From Tolypothrix sp. NIES-4075 (GTDB taxonomy: Bacteria; Cyanobacteriota; Cyanobacteriia; Cyanobacteriales; Nostocaceae), in the NCBI RefSeq assembly GCF_002218085.1, contig NZ_BDUC01000003.1, positions 903,666-967,665 on the forward strand: 64,000 nucleotides of DNA, read 5' to 3'. Below are positions 44,303 through 51,786 of this stretch, one piece after another. Position 1 is the stretch's first letter. Each line of letters begins with the position of its first letter. The position numbers and the translations under genes were made by a program. The notes below the pieces were generated by a model. The model saw only the letters and a program-made list of their open reading frames with translations, did no database searches and was not told the DNA's origin.

Positions 44303-45040
44303 TTATTCATCACCTCCTGAAAGGATTATATCCTATATTTACCTAAAGTCAATACGAAAGTTAAACTCTCGGTGGCTAAAGCCATACAGTGGTTTCACAG
44401 TGGCTTTAGCCACTAATCGCCTACATCCCCAGGTTTGGAAAACCGGGGCTTTGGCTCGTTCTTTGGTAACTTATGTAGGGACTTTTTCTAAAACTTTGAT
44501 ACCTGGGTTACGGGTGGGATATATGGTGGTTACAGGCAAGCATATAAGAGCGCTTATCGAGCGGAAGTTACTCCAGGATATCCAAACATCCAGTGTTTCC
44601 CAAGCAATAGTTAGCGAGTATCTCGCTTCCGGACATTATCGCCGTCACCGCAAAAGATTGCAAACAGAAAATCTCATCAGTCGCAACGTGATGCTGCAAG
44701 CAATTGAGCGCTACTTTCCCCAAGAAGCAACATGGACAGTTCCCCAAGGCGGATTGTTTCTTTGGGTGCAGTTGCCAGACAATGTTCCTATTGAAGCAAT
44801 TCGCTATCAAGCTATGGCAGAGAATGTTTTATTTGCATCTGGTTCAGTGTTTTTCCCCAATAAGCAGGGTTATCCAGCTATGCGGTTGAGCTTCTCTAAC
44901 CCGTCAGAATCAGAAATTGATTTAGGTATATCGATTTTAGGTAAGTTGTTGAAAAACTACAGCAGTTCTCATTTGCATACATCTAGCGGTAAGGAAATGG
45001 CGTTGCTGTGTAGTTCCTAGGGCTTTATCGTTTTTTCTTG

Positions 45041-45190
45041 TCACATTAGTTTGCATGATAATGTGAAGAGAGGAAAGCGTGCTGACGGCATTTCTACTAA
45101 TTCTCCATCCACGAGTTTGTAACGATTGTCCGTGTCATCGTGATAATTAAGATACTCTTCAAAGGTTAGTTGTCTGGCTTTAGTAGTCAT
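45041..45190 (-). pseudogene. N-terminal remnant of a Uma2-family gene
   Basis: A 49-codon frame starting TTKARQLTFEEYLNYHDDTDNRYKLVDGELVEMP is the standard N-terminus of Uma2/DUF820 proteins. The similarity then stops and a TGA follows. The rest of the gene is missing. It is the third Uma2 trace in this window. Confidence 0.8.
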
Positions 45191-45349
45191 ACAATGCGTG
45201 GATTTTGAATTAATCAACACTCACCCCATCTTCCCCTCTACTTTGATCCCCACTTGTAGAAATTTTGTAATCCCTTCACTCTTGACCTCGCTTTAGATAT
45301 ATAAAACTTTGTATGCTAATTTAATGACTCTTAATAGTTCTTTTTAAAA

Positions 45350-47656
45350 GTGCAGGAAGATTTTAGATTAATAGTTGACTTAGTGTCAGTTTTCGGCGTC
45401 GCTGCCTGTGGGGGATTGTTGGCTGCGTTATTGGGACAACCCGTGTTATTAGGGTATCTCATCGGCGGGATAATTGTCGGACCAACCGGACTGGGACTGA
45501 TAAAAGAAGTTATTCAAGTAGAAACTCTGGCACAGTTCGGTGTCGCGTTTTTGTTATTTGCTTTGGGGGTAGAGTTTTCCTTAGCGGAACTGAAAAAAGT
45601 TCGGGCGATCGCTCTTGGAGGAGGTGCCGCGCAAATTATCCTGACAATTCTTGCCACGGTTTTGGTATGTGGCGTCACAGGAGCCTGGGGAGTCTTACCT
45701 GCTAAAGGCGTCTTTTTGGGAGCAATTCTCTCTTTATCTTCTACGGCAGTTGTCCTTAAGTGCTTGATGGAACGCAACGAAACGGAAACGCCCCACGGAC
45801 AAGTGATGCTGGGTATTTTGGTAGTCCAAGACTTGGCACTGGGACTGATGATAGCAGTTTTACCCGCCCTGGATCAACCACCAGAATTTATTGGTATAGC
45901 AGTATTAACAGCATTAGCGCGGATTAGCTTATTTGCTGGTGGTGCGATCGCGGCAGGGATTTGGTTGATACCGCCTTTGTTGCGGCTGCTAGCCCGTACC
46001 GAAAGCCGAGAGCTATTTTTATTAGGAGTGGTGGCACTGTGTTTGGGTATTGCTCTGCTGACCGAGCATATGGGGCTTTCCATTGAAATGGGGGCGTTTG
46101 TCGCTGGCTTGATGATTTCGGAGGTGGAATATGCCGATCAAACTTTAACTTATGTAGAACCACTGCGCGATATCTTTGCTAGTTTGTTCTTTGCTTCAAT
46201 TGGGATGTTAATCGACCCGGTGTTTTTGTGGAACAATCTAGAATTGATTTTGGGTCTGGTAGCGCTGGTATTTGTCGGTAAGTTTTTGATTATTACACCC
46301 CTAGTTATGCTGTTCCGCTATCCGTTGAAAACGGCGTTAATTGTTGGGTTGGGACTGGCGCAAATTGGGGAATTTTCCTTTGTGCTTGCTAGTGAAGGAC
46401 AAGCGCTGGGGTTGGTGTCGCGAGGGATATATTTACTGACTTTGGGAACCACAGCGGTAACATTAATAATTACGCCTTTTGTGCTGCGATTAGTGCCGTT
46501 TTTATTCAATTTTGCCGAATCAATGCCTTGGCTGAAACCGTATTTGGATGGCGAAGGTCAACCGCTGGATGTGTCAGATGAACTACCGATAAAAGACCAT
46601 GTGGTAGTCTGCGGTTATGGGCGAGTGGGCAGAAATTTGGTGAAGTTGTTGCAGCAACACGATTTGCCGATGGTGGTGATAGACCAATCAGAAAGTAGAA
46701 TTCAGCAGTTGCGGGAGGCGGGTGTGCCTTATGTGTATGGTAATTGCGTGAGTTTCCATGTTTTAGAAACGGCGGGAGTTAATAGTGCTAAGGGAATGGC
46801 GATCGCACTTCCTGACCCAATGAGTACTCGTCTTTGTTTAAAACGCGCTTTGGAATTATCCCCAGAATTAGATTTGGTTGTTCGCGCTACCAAAGATAAA
46901 GATATTGAGGTGCTTTACCAACTCGGGGCAAGAGAAGTTGTCCAACCAGAATTTGAAGCAAGTTTGGAAATGGCAACTTATTTATTAACAGGCTTAATGT
47001 CCCCAACTGTAATTCAGCGAGAAATGCAGGAAATTCGCGAACGTCATTATTTGGATTTGCGACCAGAACAATCAGCATCTGAAGTCAAGCGGGATTTACA
47101 GCAAGCAACTCAAGATTTAAATCGCCGCTGGTATAGTTTACCATCAGCTTCACCCTTAGTCGGTATGACTTTAGAAGAAGCGGATATGCGCTATTTAACC
47201 GGGGTGAGTTTGATGGCAATTCGCCGCGCCGACGGTGAAGAAATAGATTATCCTCCAACTGGTACAATATTGGCAGAAGGCGATCGCTTGTTGGTAGTTG
47301 GCGCAGATGAAGAATTCGCCGCTTTGGATGAATTCGCTAAAGGTAAAGCAGCTATCCCCGGAGAAAATAGCGCTTGTCAGTGGGTGAGTGTCAACGCCGA
47401 TTCTCCATTTCTCGGTAAAACTTTGGTTAATCTGGATATTCGCCGCGAATATGGCGTACAAGTGCAAGCGATGCGGCGAGATGGCAAATTTATCCGCTTT
47501 CCTGATGTCAATATGGACTTGCGAACTCACGACCAAGTGCTTTTGTGCGGTAGCTTGGCGAATTTAAATCAACTACAAGAGTTGCTGGCGCCTTTTAAAC
47601 CAGTACCGTTGTCCATTCCAGTTGTCAAAGCCGATGAAACCGAAGCACTCAAATAG
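45350..47656 (+). CDS. CPA2 cation:proton antiporter with TrkA-N and TrkA-C domains
   Basis: This 768-residue protein has an N-terminal Na+/H+ exchanger domain of about 12 membrane helices (residues 10-390, with the conserved stretch SLSSTAVVLKCL). A cytoplasmic TrkA-N domain follows (HVVVCGYGRVGRNLVKLL), then two TrkA-C domains (about 575-660 and 670-755). This KefB-like layout suggests K+ or Na+ efflux gated by NAD(H) and by a ligand of the TrkA-C pockets. The start is GTG 45350. It stands alone. Confidence 0.9.
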   Translation: MQEDFRLIVDLVSVFGVAACGGLLAALLGQPVLLGYLIGGIIVGPTGLGLIKEVIQVETLAQFGVAFLLFALGVEFSLAELKKVRAIALGGGAAQIILTILATVLVCGVTGAWGVLPAKGVFLGAILSLSSTAVVLKCLMERNETETPHGQVMLGILVVQDLALGLMIAVLPALDQPPEFIGIAVLTALARISLFAGGAIAAGIWLIPPLLRLLARTESRELFLLGVVALCLGIALLTEHMGLSIEMGAFVAGLMISEVEYADQTLTYVEPLRDIFASLFFASIGMLIDPVFLWNNLELILGLVALVFVGKFLIITPLVMLFRYPLKTALIVGLGLAQIGEFSFVLASEGQALGLVSRGIYLLTLGTTAVTLIITPFVLRLVPFLFNFAESMPWLKPYLDGEGQPLDVSDELPIKDHVVVCGYGRVGRNLVKLLQQHDLPMVVIDQSESRIQQLREAGVPYVYGNCVSFHVLETAGVNSAKGMAIALPDPMSTRLCLKRALELSPELDLVVRATKDKDIEVLYQLGAREVVQPEFEASLEMATYLLTGLMSPTVIQREMQEIRERHYLDLRPEQSASEVKRDLQQATQDLNRRWYSLPSASPLVGMTLEEADMRYLTGVSLMAIRRADGEEIDYPPTGTILAEGDRLLVVGADEEFAALDEFAKGKAAIPGENSACQWVSVNADSPFLGKTLVNLDIRREYGVQVQAMRRDGKFIRFPDVNMDLRTHDQVLLCGSLANLNQLQELLAPFKPVPLSIPVVKADETEALK

Positions 47657-47841
47657 TTTTATCTGTCGTCTGGATTGGCATAACATCGGTCTGCAATGCG
47701 ATCGCATTCCCTACATTTGAAAATGCGATCGCTTGTGAGATTCCCTGTCAGATTCCCGATTTTGGATTTATGTGAATCTGACTAAGTACAGCATTTCCTT
47801 AATCCAAGCGCGAATTAAGTTTAGCAATACCCTGTAATGCC

Positions 47842-48039
47842 AAAACATCGCGATGTTAGCTTAACACATTGCAATGTTAAGTCAAAACATCGCGATGTTT
47901 CCTTAACACATTGCAATGTTAAGACAAAACATCGTAATGTTAAGGCAAAATATCGTGATGTTAAGTCAAAACATTGCAACGTTAAGTCAAAACATTGCAA
48001 CGTTAAGCCAAAACATTGCAACGTTAAGTCAAAACATCC
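47842..48039. repeat. 21-bp tandem array of palindromic units (about 9.4 copies)
   Basis: Nine complete 21-base units are followed by a partial one. Each unit is AA plus a 14-base core plus a 5-base tail. The core is a perfect palindrome in the first copies (AACATCGCGATGTT at unit 1; CACATTGCAATGTT-type at units 2 and 4) and becomes AACATTGCAACGTT in units 7-9. The usual tail is AAGTC. Units 1/3 and 2/4 alternate in type, which points to duplication of a 42-bp pair. A 21-bp spacing equals two DNA turns. Confidence 0.85.
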
Positions 48040-48287
48040 CCCTGCATTTAAAAACGCGCTCTGTCAGATGCCCTACGTCGTTACAAAATCAGAAACGGAT
48101 CGCATATCTATTTCAGAATGCCTGTAAGATAACAATGAAACTTCAGTGATTTCTCTGAAGTAAATTAAAAGCAAGAAGCTTCCGCTCTCGTAAGTATCGG
48201 CAAAGTCTACTCAAATTGAGGCGAGAATCAACAAGCCCTCAAATACTATAATTATTTCCATGCGTCAGTGGTAATCGACTATAGCAC

Positions 48288-48400
48288 TTCTCGGTTGGGT
48301 GCAGTACAAACAAGACCTCACCCCTTCCCCTCTAGGCAGTGTAAGGAGAGGGGTGTCCGGAACGGACGGGGTGAGGTTTTATGTATCTCACTCAACGGAG
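48288..48400. repeat. Dispersed repeat, second copy
   Basis: CACTTCTCGGTTGGGTGCAGTAC matches TCTCGCTTGGGTGCAGTAC at 40741. It is followed by GACCTCACCCC...GGGGTGAGGTTTT, a long imperfect hairpin (about 48318-48380). Confidence 0.6.
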
Positions 48401-48615
48401 AATCGCTATATTTCAACATCCGATGTATTATTCTCGTCTGTCCAAACAAAGCAAATTCGCCATTGATCGTTAATACGAATACTGTATTGTCCGATTCTAT
48501 AGCCAACTAGCTTTTCTAGAAGATTTATAAAAAATAATTAAAATAATTGGGAGCGATCGCCTCGTTAACACCTGAAGCGTCCAGGTAGTGCGATCGCCTT
48601 TTATATTGCCGAGCG

Positions 48616-49122
48616 TTAAGACTTACCGAGGAAGTCTTTTTTGCCAAGCTCTACACCGCAGTGTCTGAGAATGTCATAGGTTGTTGTGACATGGAAATAA
48701 ACGTTTGGCAAAACAAAATATAGGAGAAATGGCAATCCTTGAAAAGATAAGCTCTTGTCACCCTGCTTAATGGTAATTGCTTTATCTTCCGAACCATCTA
48801 TTTGTTCGGGTTTAAATGTGTCTAAATAAGCGATCGTTTTCTGAACGCGGTCAATAAGTTCGGGCAATGTAGTTTCATTGTCTTCAAACGTGGGTGCTTC
48901 TGTGCCTGCTAATTGTGCGGCGCCTCTCTTTGCTATGTCAGAGGCAATTTGCACTTGTCTTGACAATGGAAACATATCTGGGAATAAACGACTATTGACC
49001 AACACATGCTGATCTATTTTTTTGGTTTCTGCATATGTAGCACCTTTTTCCAGAATACCTACAAGGTTCTTCAGTGAGCGAATACACACTGGTACTGAAG
49101 CTTGATACATTGAAATGGTCAT
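48616..49122 (-). CDS. DUF1993 domain-containing protein
   Basis: This 168-residue protein matches DUF1993 across its length: ISMYQASVPVCIRSLKNLVGILEKG at the start, SRLFPDMFPLSRQVQIASD in the middle, and LPFLLYFVLPNVYFHVTTTYDILRHCGVELGK near the end. The fold is a DinB-like four-helix bundle. The function is unknown; some members are linked to stress. It is monocistronic. Confidence 0.88.
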   Translation of the reverse strand: MTISMYQASVPVCIRSLKNLVGILEKGATYAETKKIDQHVLVNSRLFPDMFPLSRQVQIASDIAKRGAAQLAGTEAPTFEDNETTLPELIDRVQKTIAYLDTFKPEQIDGSEDKAITIKQGDKSLSFQGLPFLLYFVLPNVYFHVTTTYDILRHCGVELGKKDFLGKS

Positions 49123-49207
49123 TGATATTTCTCCAGAAGTTGTTAGACAGATATACCCCTCCGTATTCTCTCGTAGTTTTGCTCAGATATACAAAATGAT
49201 TCCTATA

Positions 49208-49423
49208 CTAACTCTTGGGCTTAATATAGGCGATCGCTTGTTTCCAAACTGTTGTCTGCTGGCTGTTTTCATCCGCAATACACATACAATGTGCATCTTG
49301 CCATAAAACTGTTCCCGTCAACACATCACCAGTCAGCAACTTGAATTCTACTGGTGTCGTTTGTTTAATCAGATTTTGAACTTGTCTAATACTGGGTAAT
49401 GAAGTGTCAAAGTCAGTAATCAT
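49208..49423 (-). CDS. hfq: Cyanobacterial Hfq-like Sm protein
   Basis: This is a 71-residue protein from ATG 49423; the longer frame to 49519 runs into tandem repeats. It has the reduced Sm fold of cyanobacterial Hfq: LPSIRQVQNLIKQTTPVEFKLLTGDVLTGTVLWQDAHCMCI...QAIAYIKP. In Synechocystis this protein binds the pilus ATPase PilB1 and affects motility and RNA levels rather than acting as a classical RNA chaperone. The neighbouring divergent dapF is the same partner as in other cyanobacteria, which supports the assignment. Confidence 0.88.
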   Translation of the reverse strand: MITDFDTSLPSIRQVQNLIKQTTPVEFKLLTGDVLTGTVLWQDAHCMCIADENSQQTTVWKQAIAYIKPKS

Positions 49424-49437
49424 TTTTCGTAATGATA

Positions 49438-49640
49438 GTAGATAGTGGATAGTGGATAGTGGATAGTGGATGGTGGATGGTGCATGGTGGAAGCGTGGGT
49501 AGTAGTCAACAACCAACAACTAACCACTAACGACTAACAACCAACAACTAACAACCCTTCGGGTTCACCACTTGCTTCAAGTCGGCAGAGCCGCCCAACG
49601 CAGTGGTTCACCAACAACTAACAACTAACAACTAACAATT
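49438..49640. repeat. Heptanucleotide tandem repeats between hfq and dapF
   Basis: One block repeats GATAGTG and drifts to GATGGTG (49438-49490). A second repeats CAACTAA/CAACCAA (49507-49555), and a third repeats it again (49610-49640). Between them is GTTCACCACTTGC...CGCAGTGGTTCACC, a palindromic unit. These are the STRR type found in heterocystous cyanobacteria. Confidence 0.75.
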
Positions 49641-49670
49641 CCTAATCATTGATAATTCATCCTTGGAGAA

Positions 49671-50507
49671 ATGGCAATCGAATTTACTAAGTATCACGGT
49701 TTGGGCAATGATTTTATTTTGATTGACAATCGCTCGTCATCAAAGCCAGTCATCACTCCAGAGGAAGCAATCAAGTTGTGCGATCGCCACTTTGGTATCG
49801 GTGCTGATGGTGTGATTTTTGCCTTACCAGGAGAAAATAACACTGATTACACGATGCGGATTTTCAACTCCGATGGTTCGGAACCAGAAATGTGCGGTAA
49901 CGGAATTCGCTGTTTTGCGGGCTTTGTGGCTGATTTAGAGGGCGAATCTCGAAATAAAGATAAATATCAAATTCATACCCTTGCTGGCGTAATTACACCC
50001 CAACTGATGCCCGATGGACAAGTTAAGGTGGATATGGGTCTTCCCAGATTACTCGCTGGGGAAATTCCTACAACCTTAGCTAAGGCTGACGAAAAGGTAA
50101 TTAATATTCCATTGCAGGTAGCGGGTAAATCTTGGGATGTCACCTGTGTAAGTACGGGAAATCCGCACTGCATTACTTTTGTGGAAGATGTAGCGGCAAT
50201 TCCTCTCGAAACAATTGGTTCTCAGTTTGAGCATCACGCAGCTTTTCCCCAACGGATAAACACCGAATTTGTGGAAGTGGTGCGCCGCGACTATGTAAAG
50301 ATGCGGGTATGGGAAAGAGGTGCGGGTATCACATTAGCTTGTGGGACTGGTGCTTGTGCCACTTTGGTGGCTGGAGTGTTGACCGGAAAATGCGATCGCA
50401 CTGCTACTGTCGAACTTCCCGGTGGACCGTTGCTAATTGAATGGGCAGACGACCAGCGGCTTTATATGACAGGACCAGCCCAAAAAGTTTTCGCAGGCAA
50501 ATTATAA
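49671..50507 (+). CDS. dapF: Diaminopimelate epimerase
   Basis: This 278-residue protein is full length for DapF. The two catalytic cysteines are in EMCGNGIRC and TLACGTGACA; FTKYHGLGNDFILID is the usual start. It converts LL- to meso-diaminopimelate, the last-but-one step of lysine synthesis and a source of the cell-wall cross-linking amino acid. GGAG lies 6 bases before the ATG. It is divergent from hfq. Confidence 0.96.
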   Translation: MAIEFTKYHGLGNDFILIDNRSSSKPVITPEEAIKLCDRHFGIGADGVIFALPGENNTDYTMRIFNSDGSEPEMCGNGIRCFAGFVADLEGESRNKDKYQIHTLAGVITPQLMPDGQVKVDMGLPRLLAGEIPTTLAKADEKVINIPLQVAGKSWDVTCVSTGNPHCITFVEDVAAIPLETIGSQFEHHAAFPQRINTEFVEVVRRDYVKMRVWERGAGITLACGTGACATLVAGVLTGKCDRTATVELPGGPLLIEWADDQRLYMTGPAQKVFAGKL

Positions 50508-50861
50508 TTTAATAAATTTCATTAACCATCAAGACACTAAGGCAAAAAGAAAATATTCAACAGGCACAAATAATTTCTTTCCCGTCCTTAGCGTCTTGGG
50601 GGTTCCATTTAAAAATATTTTGACTTGGAATGGAAGCACACCTTGACAATCATTATCGGCTTAAGCTGTTGTCAAAAGCCAATGTGTCAATTTTAAAACT
50701 GACATATTAGCTATATACACTATTTATTTATTAGCATTATCTTTTTATCATCACATCTTTATATTTTTTTGTTTACTATATTAAATATAATTGCTCTGCA
50801 TTATCTAAATAAGTACACGTAATCAAATATTGATTTCTCTGATATCACGAATAAATCAAGT
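50508..50861. other. AT-rich intergenic region, nothing identified
   Basis: There is no supported gene, hairpin or repeat beyond short homopolymer tracts. The promoter of the next gene is presumably here. Confidence 0.4.
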
Positions 50862-51281
50862 ATGAATCTCGAAGAAATAATTTCACCTTTTCTTTATCAA
50901 GCTGTTATAAAAAAATACGAATGCGGACTTTATCGAGATGCGATACTTGCAGCTACATTTCAATTGCAAGAGTGCATTAGGGTTAAAGCTGATTTAGACA
51001 CGTCGCAAATTACAGCTAATTTGGACTGCATCAATGAGGTGTTCGGAATGCCGAAACCACTGATTAAAGTCAATAGCATGAATACAGTTGGCGAAGTGTA
51101 TGAACAAATGGGATTTGATAAAATTTTACAGGGAATATGGCAGGGTATTAGAAATTCCCGAATTCATGCTGAATGTCTGGATGATGAAACTACAGCTTAT
51201 GCCATCATTGTCTTTATAGACTATCTCATAAATCGTATTCAAAATAGCGTCAACGTTCAGTATGAACTAACTAAAGATTAA
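50862..51281 (+). CDS. TIGR02391/Ymh-like protein
   Basis: This 139-residue protein resembles the Hypoth_Ymh (TIGR02391) family: SPFLYQAVIKKYECGLYRDAILAATFQLQE at the start, and the characteristic GIWQGIRNSRIHAE (usual form GxxxxIRNPxAH) followed by a C-terminal helix. Members often occur in mobile or defence regions, but the function is unknown. It stands alone in AT-rich surroundings, which fits a transferred gene. The family match is by motif only. Confidence 0.6.
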   Translation: MNLEEIISPFLYQAVIKKYECGLYRDAILAATFQLQECIRVKADLDTSQITANLDCINEVFGMPKPLIKVNSMNTVGEVYEQMGFDKILQGIWQGIRNSRIHAECLDDETTAYAIIVFIDYLINRIQNSVNVQYELTKD

Positions 51282-51786
51282 TTATCGTAGTAACGACTTT
51301 AGTCGTTTCTTAAAAAACTAAAAAAATTGCAAACTCCTAATAATTTATTTTCATTTAACCTTTATAGAGCTATTAACCCTAATTACCCAAAAGTATTTTA
51401 TTAAAACTGCGTCGTTAACTATGCTTTCGGGTAACGAGTAACGCCGTGTCGTAAGTAGCGGTAATTCATGAATTACCGCTACTTTAATAATAGACTTTTC
51501 AATTATTTTTGCGTAAGTCCTATAAAGATGTAATGTGACAGAATTTTTGTAGACAAAACGCCGATAAAGGTGATTATACACAAATTTTTTATATGTCATC
51601 CGTACCGATCGCCTGTGCAGCAAACGAGAAATTTCCGTAAAATCATCGTTATGTAAGTGATTCATCCAATCGGGTGAATGCGATCGCATTTATTAGAACT
51701 ACCCTGAAGAAGAGGCTAATGTGCTTTCAAAGCTGATAATTACCTGCTGTAATCCGTCAGTTGCTTGTGTATAAAAGGGTTATAAA
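51282..51786. other. Intergenic region with a long perfect palindrome
   Basis: There is no supported gene; a 112-codon minus-strand frame (51351-51689) is not family-like. It contains the palindrome at 51453-51484 and GCGTAAGTCCTAT near 51512, the same end sequence as the MITE-like element at 15421. Confidence 0.45.
51453..51484. repeat. 32-bp perfect palindrome
   Basis: The arms AAGTAGCGGTAATTCA and TGAATTACCGCTACTT are exact reverse complements with no loop. The GCGGTAATTCATGAATTACCGC core is a known kind of Nostocales intergenic repeat. It is probably part of a miniature element. Confidence 0.75.

Larger units (their letters stand above)
43072..44465 (-). mobile_element. IS200/IS605-type element carrying only tnpB (1394 bp)
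   Basis: Boundaries come from rebuilding the interrupted gene: on the element's own (minus) strand it starts CAAAGAACGAGCC directly after TTAC and ends GGGGAGTGTCAA. There are no target duplications or terminal inverted repeats; instead there are hairpins near both ends (the CCCCTGGCT/AGCCACGGGG stem at the right end, GTGGCTTTAGCCAC motifs at the left). This matches the single-strand, TTAC-directed insertion of the family. No tnpA transposase gene is present, so movement would need one in trans. Confidence 0.9.
42118..45020 (+). pseudogene. MocR-type GntR/aminotransferase regulator, interrupted by an IS element
   Basis: The two halves, 42118-43071 and 44466-45020, together make a continuous 502-residue MocR/PdxR-like protein. 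It has a GntR winged helix (KPIYLQIRDRISRLIKSGALQNGDRLPSIRSLAENL) and a fold-type I aminotransferase domain with NPTG in TLHNPTG and the PLP lysine in VGTFSKTLIPGLR. The element sits between codons 318 and 319 (LDREDL and VTYVGTF). Without it the frame is perfect and no residues are lost, so the insertion is probably recent. The gene as it stands makes only the DNA-binding half plus part of the aminotransferase domain. Confidence 0.92.
47657..48615. other. Gene-free region with tandem and dispersed repeats
   Basis: It contains the 21-bp array (47842-48039) and a dispersed repeat near 48288. Frames of 63-96 codons on both strands across the array exist only because the unit length is a multiple of three. 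A pair of HIP1-type sites flanks TTAACACCTGAAGCGTCCAGGTA near 48553-48597. Confidence 0.5.

Noticed and set aside
47837..48127. A 96-codon + strand gene (and opposing minus-strand frames) across the 21-bp array
   Set aside because: Frames stay open on both strands only because the unit is 21 bases; the peptides are pure repeats of KH(C/R)NVKS type without a plausible start.
51351..51689. A 112-residue minus-strand gene
   Set aside because: It runs through a perfect palindrome and an intergenic repeat, with no family-like stretch.
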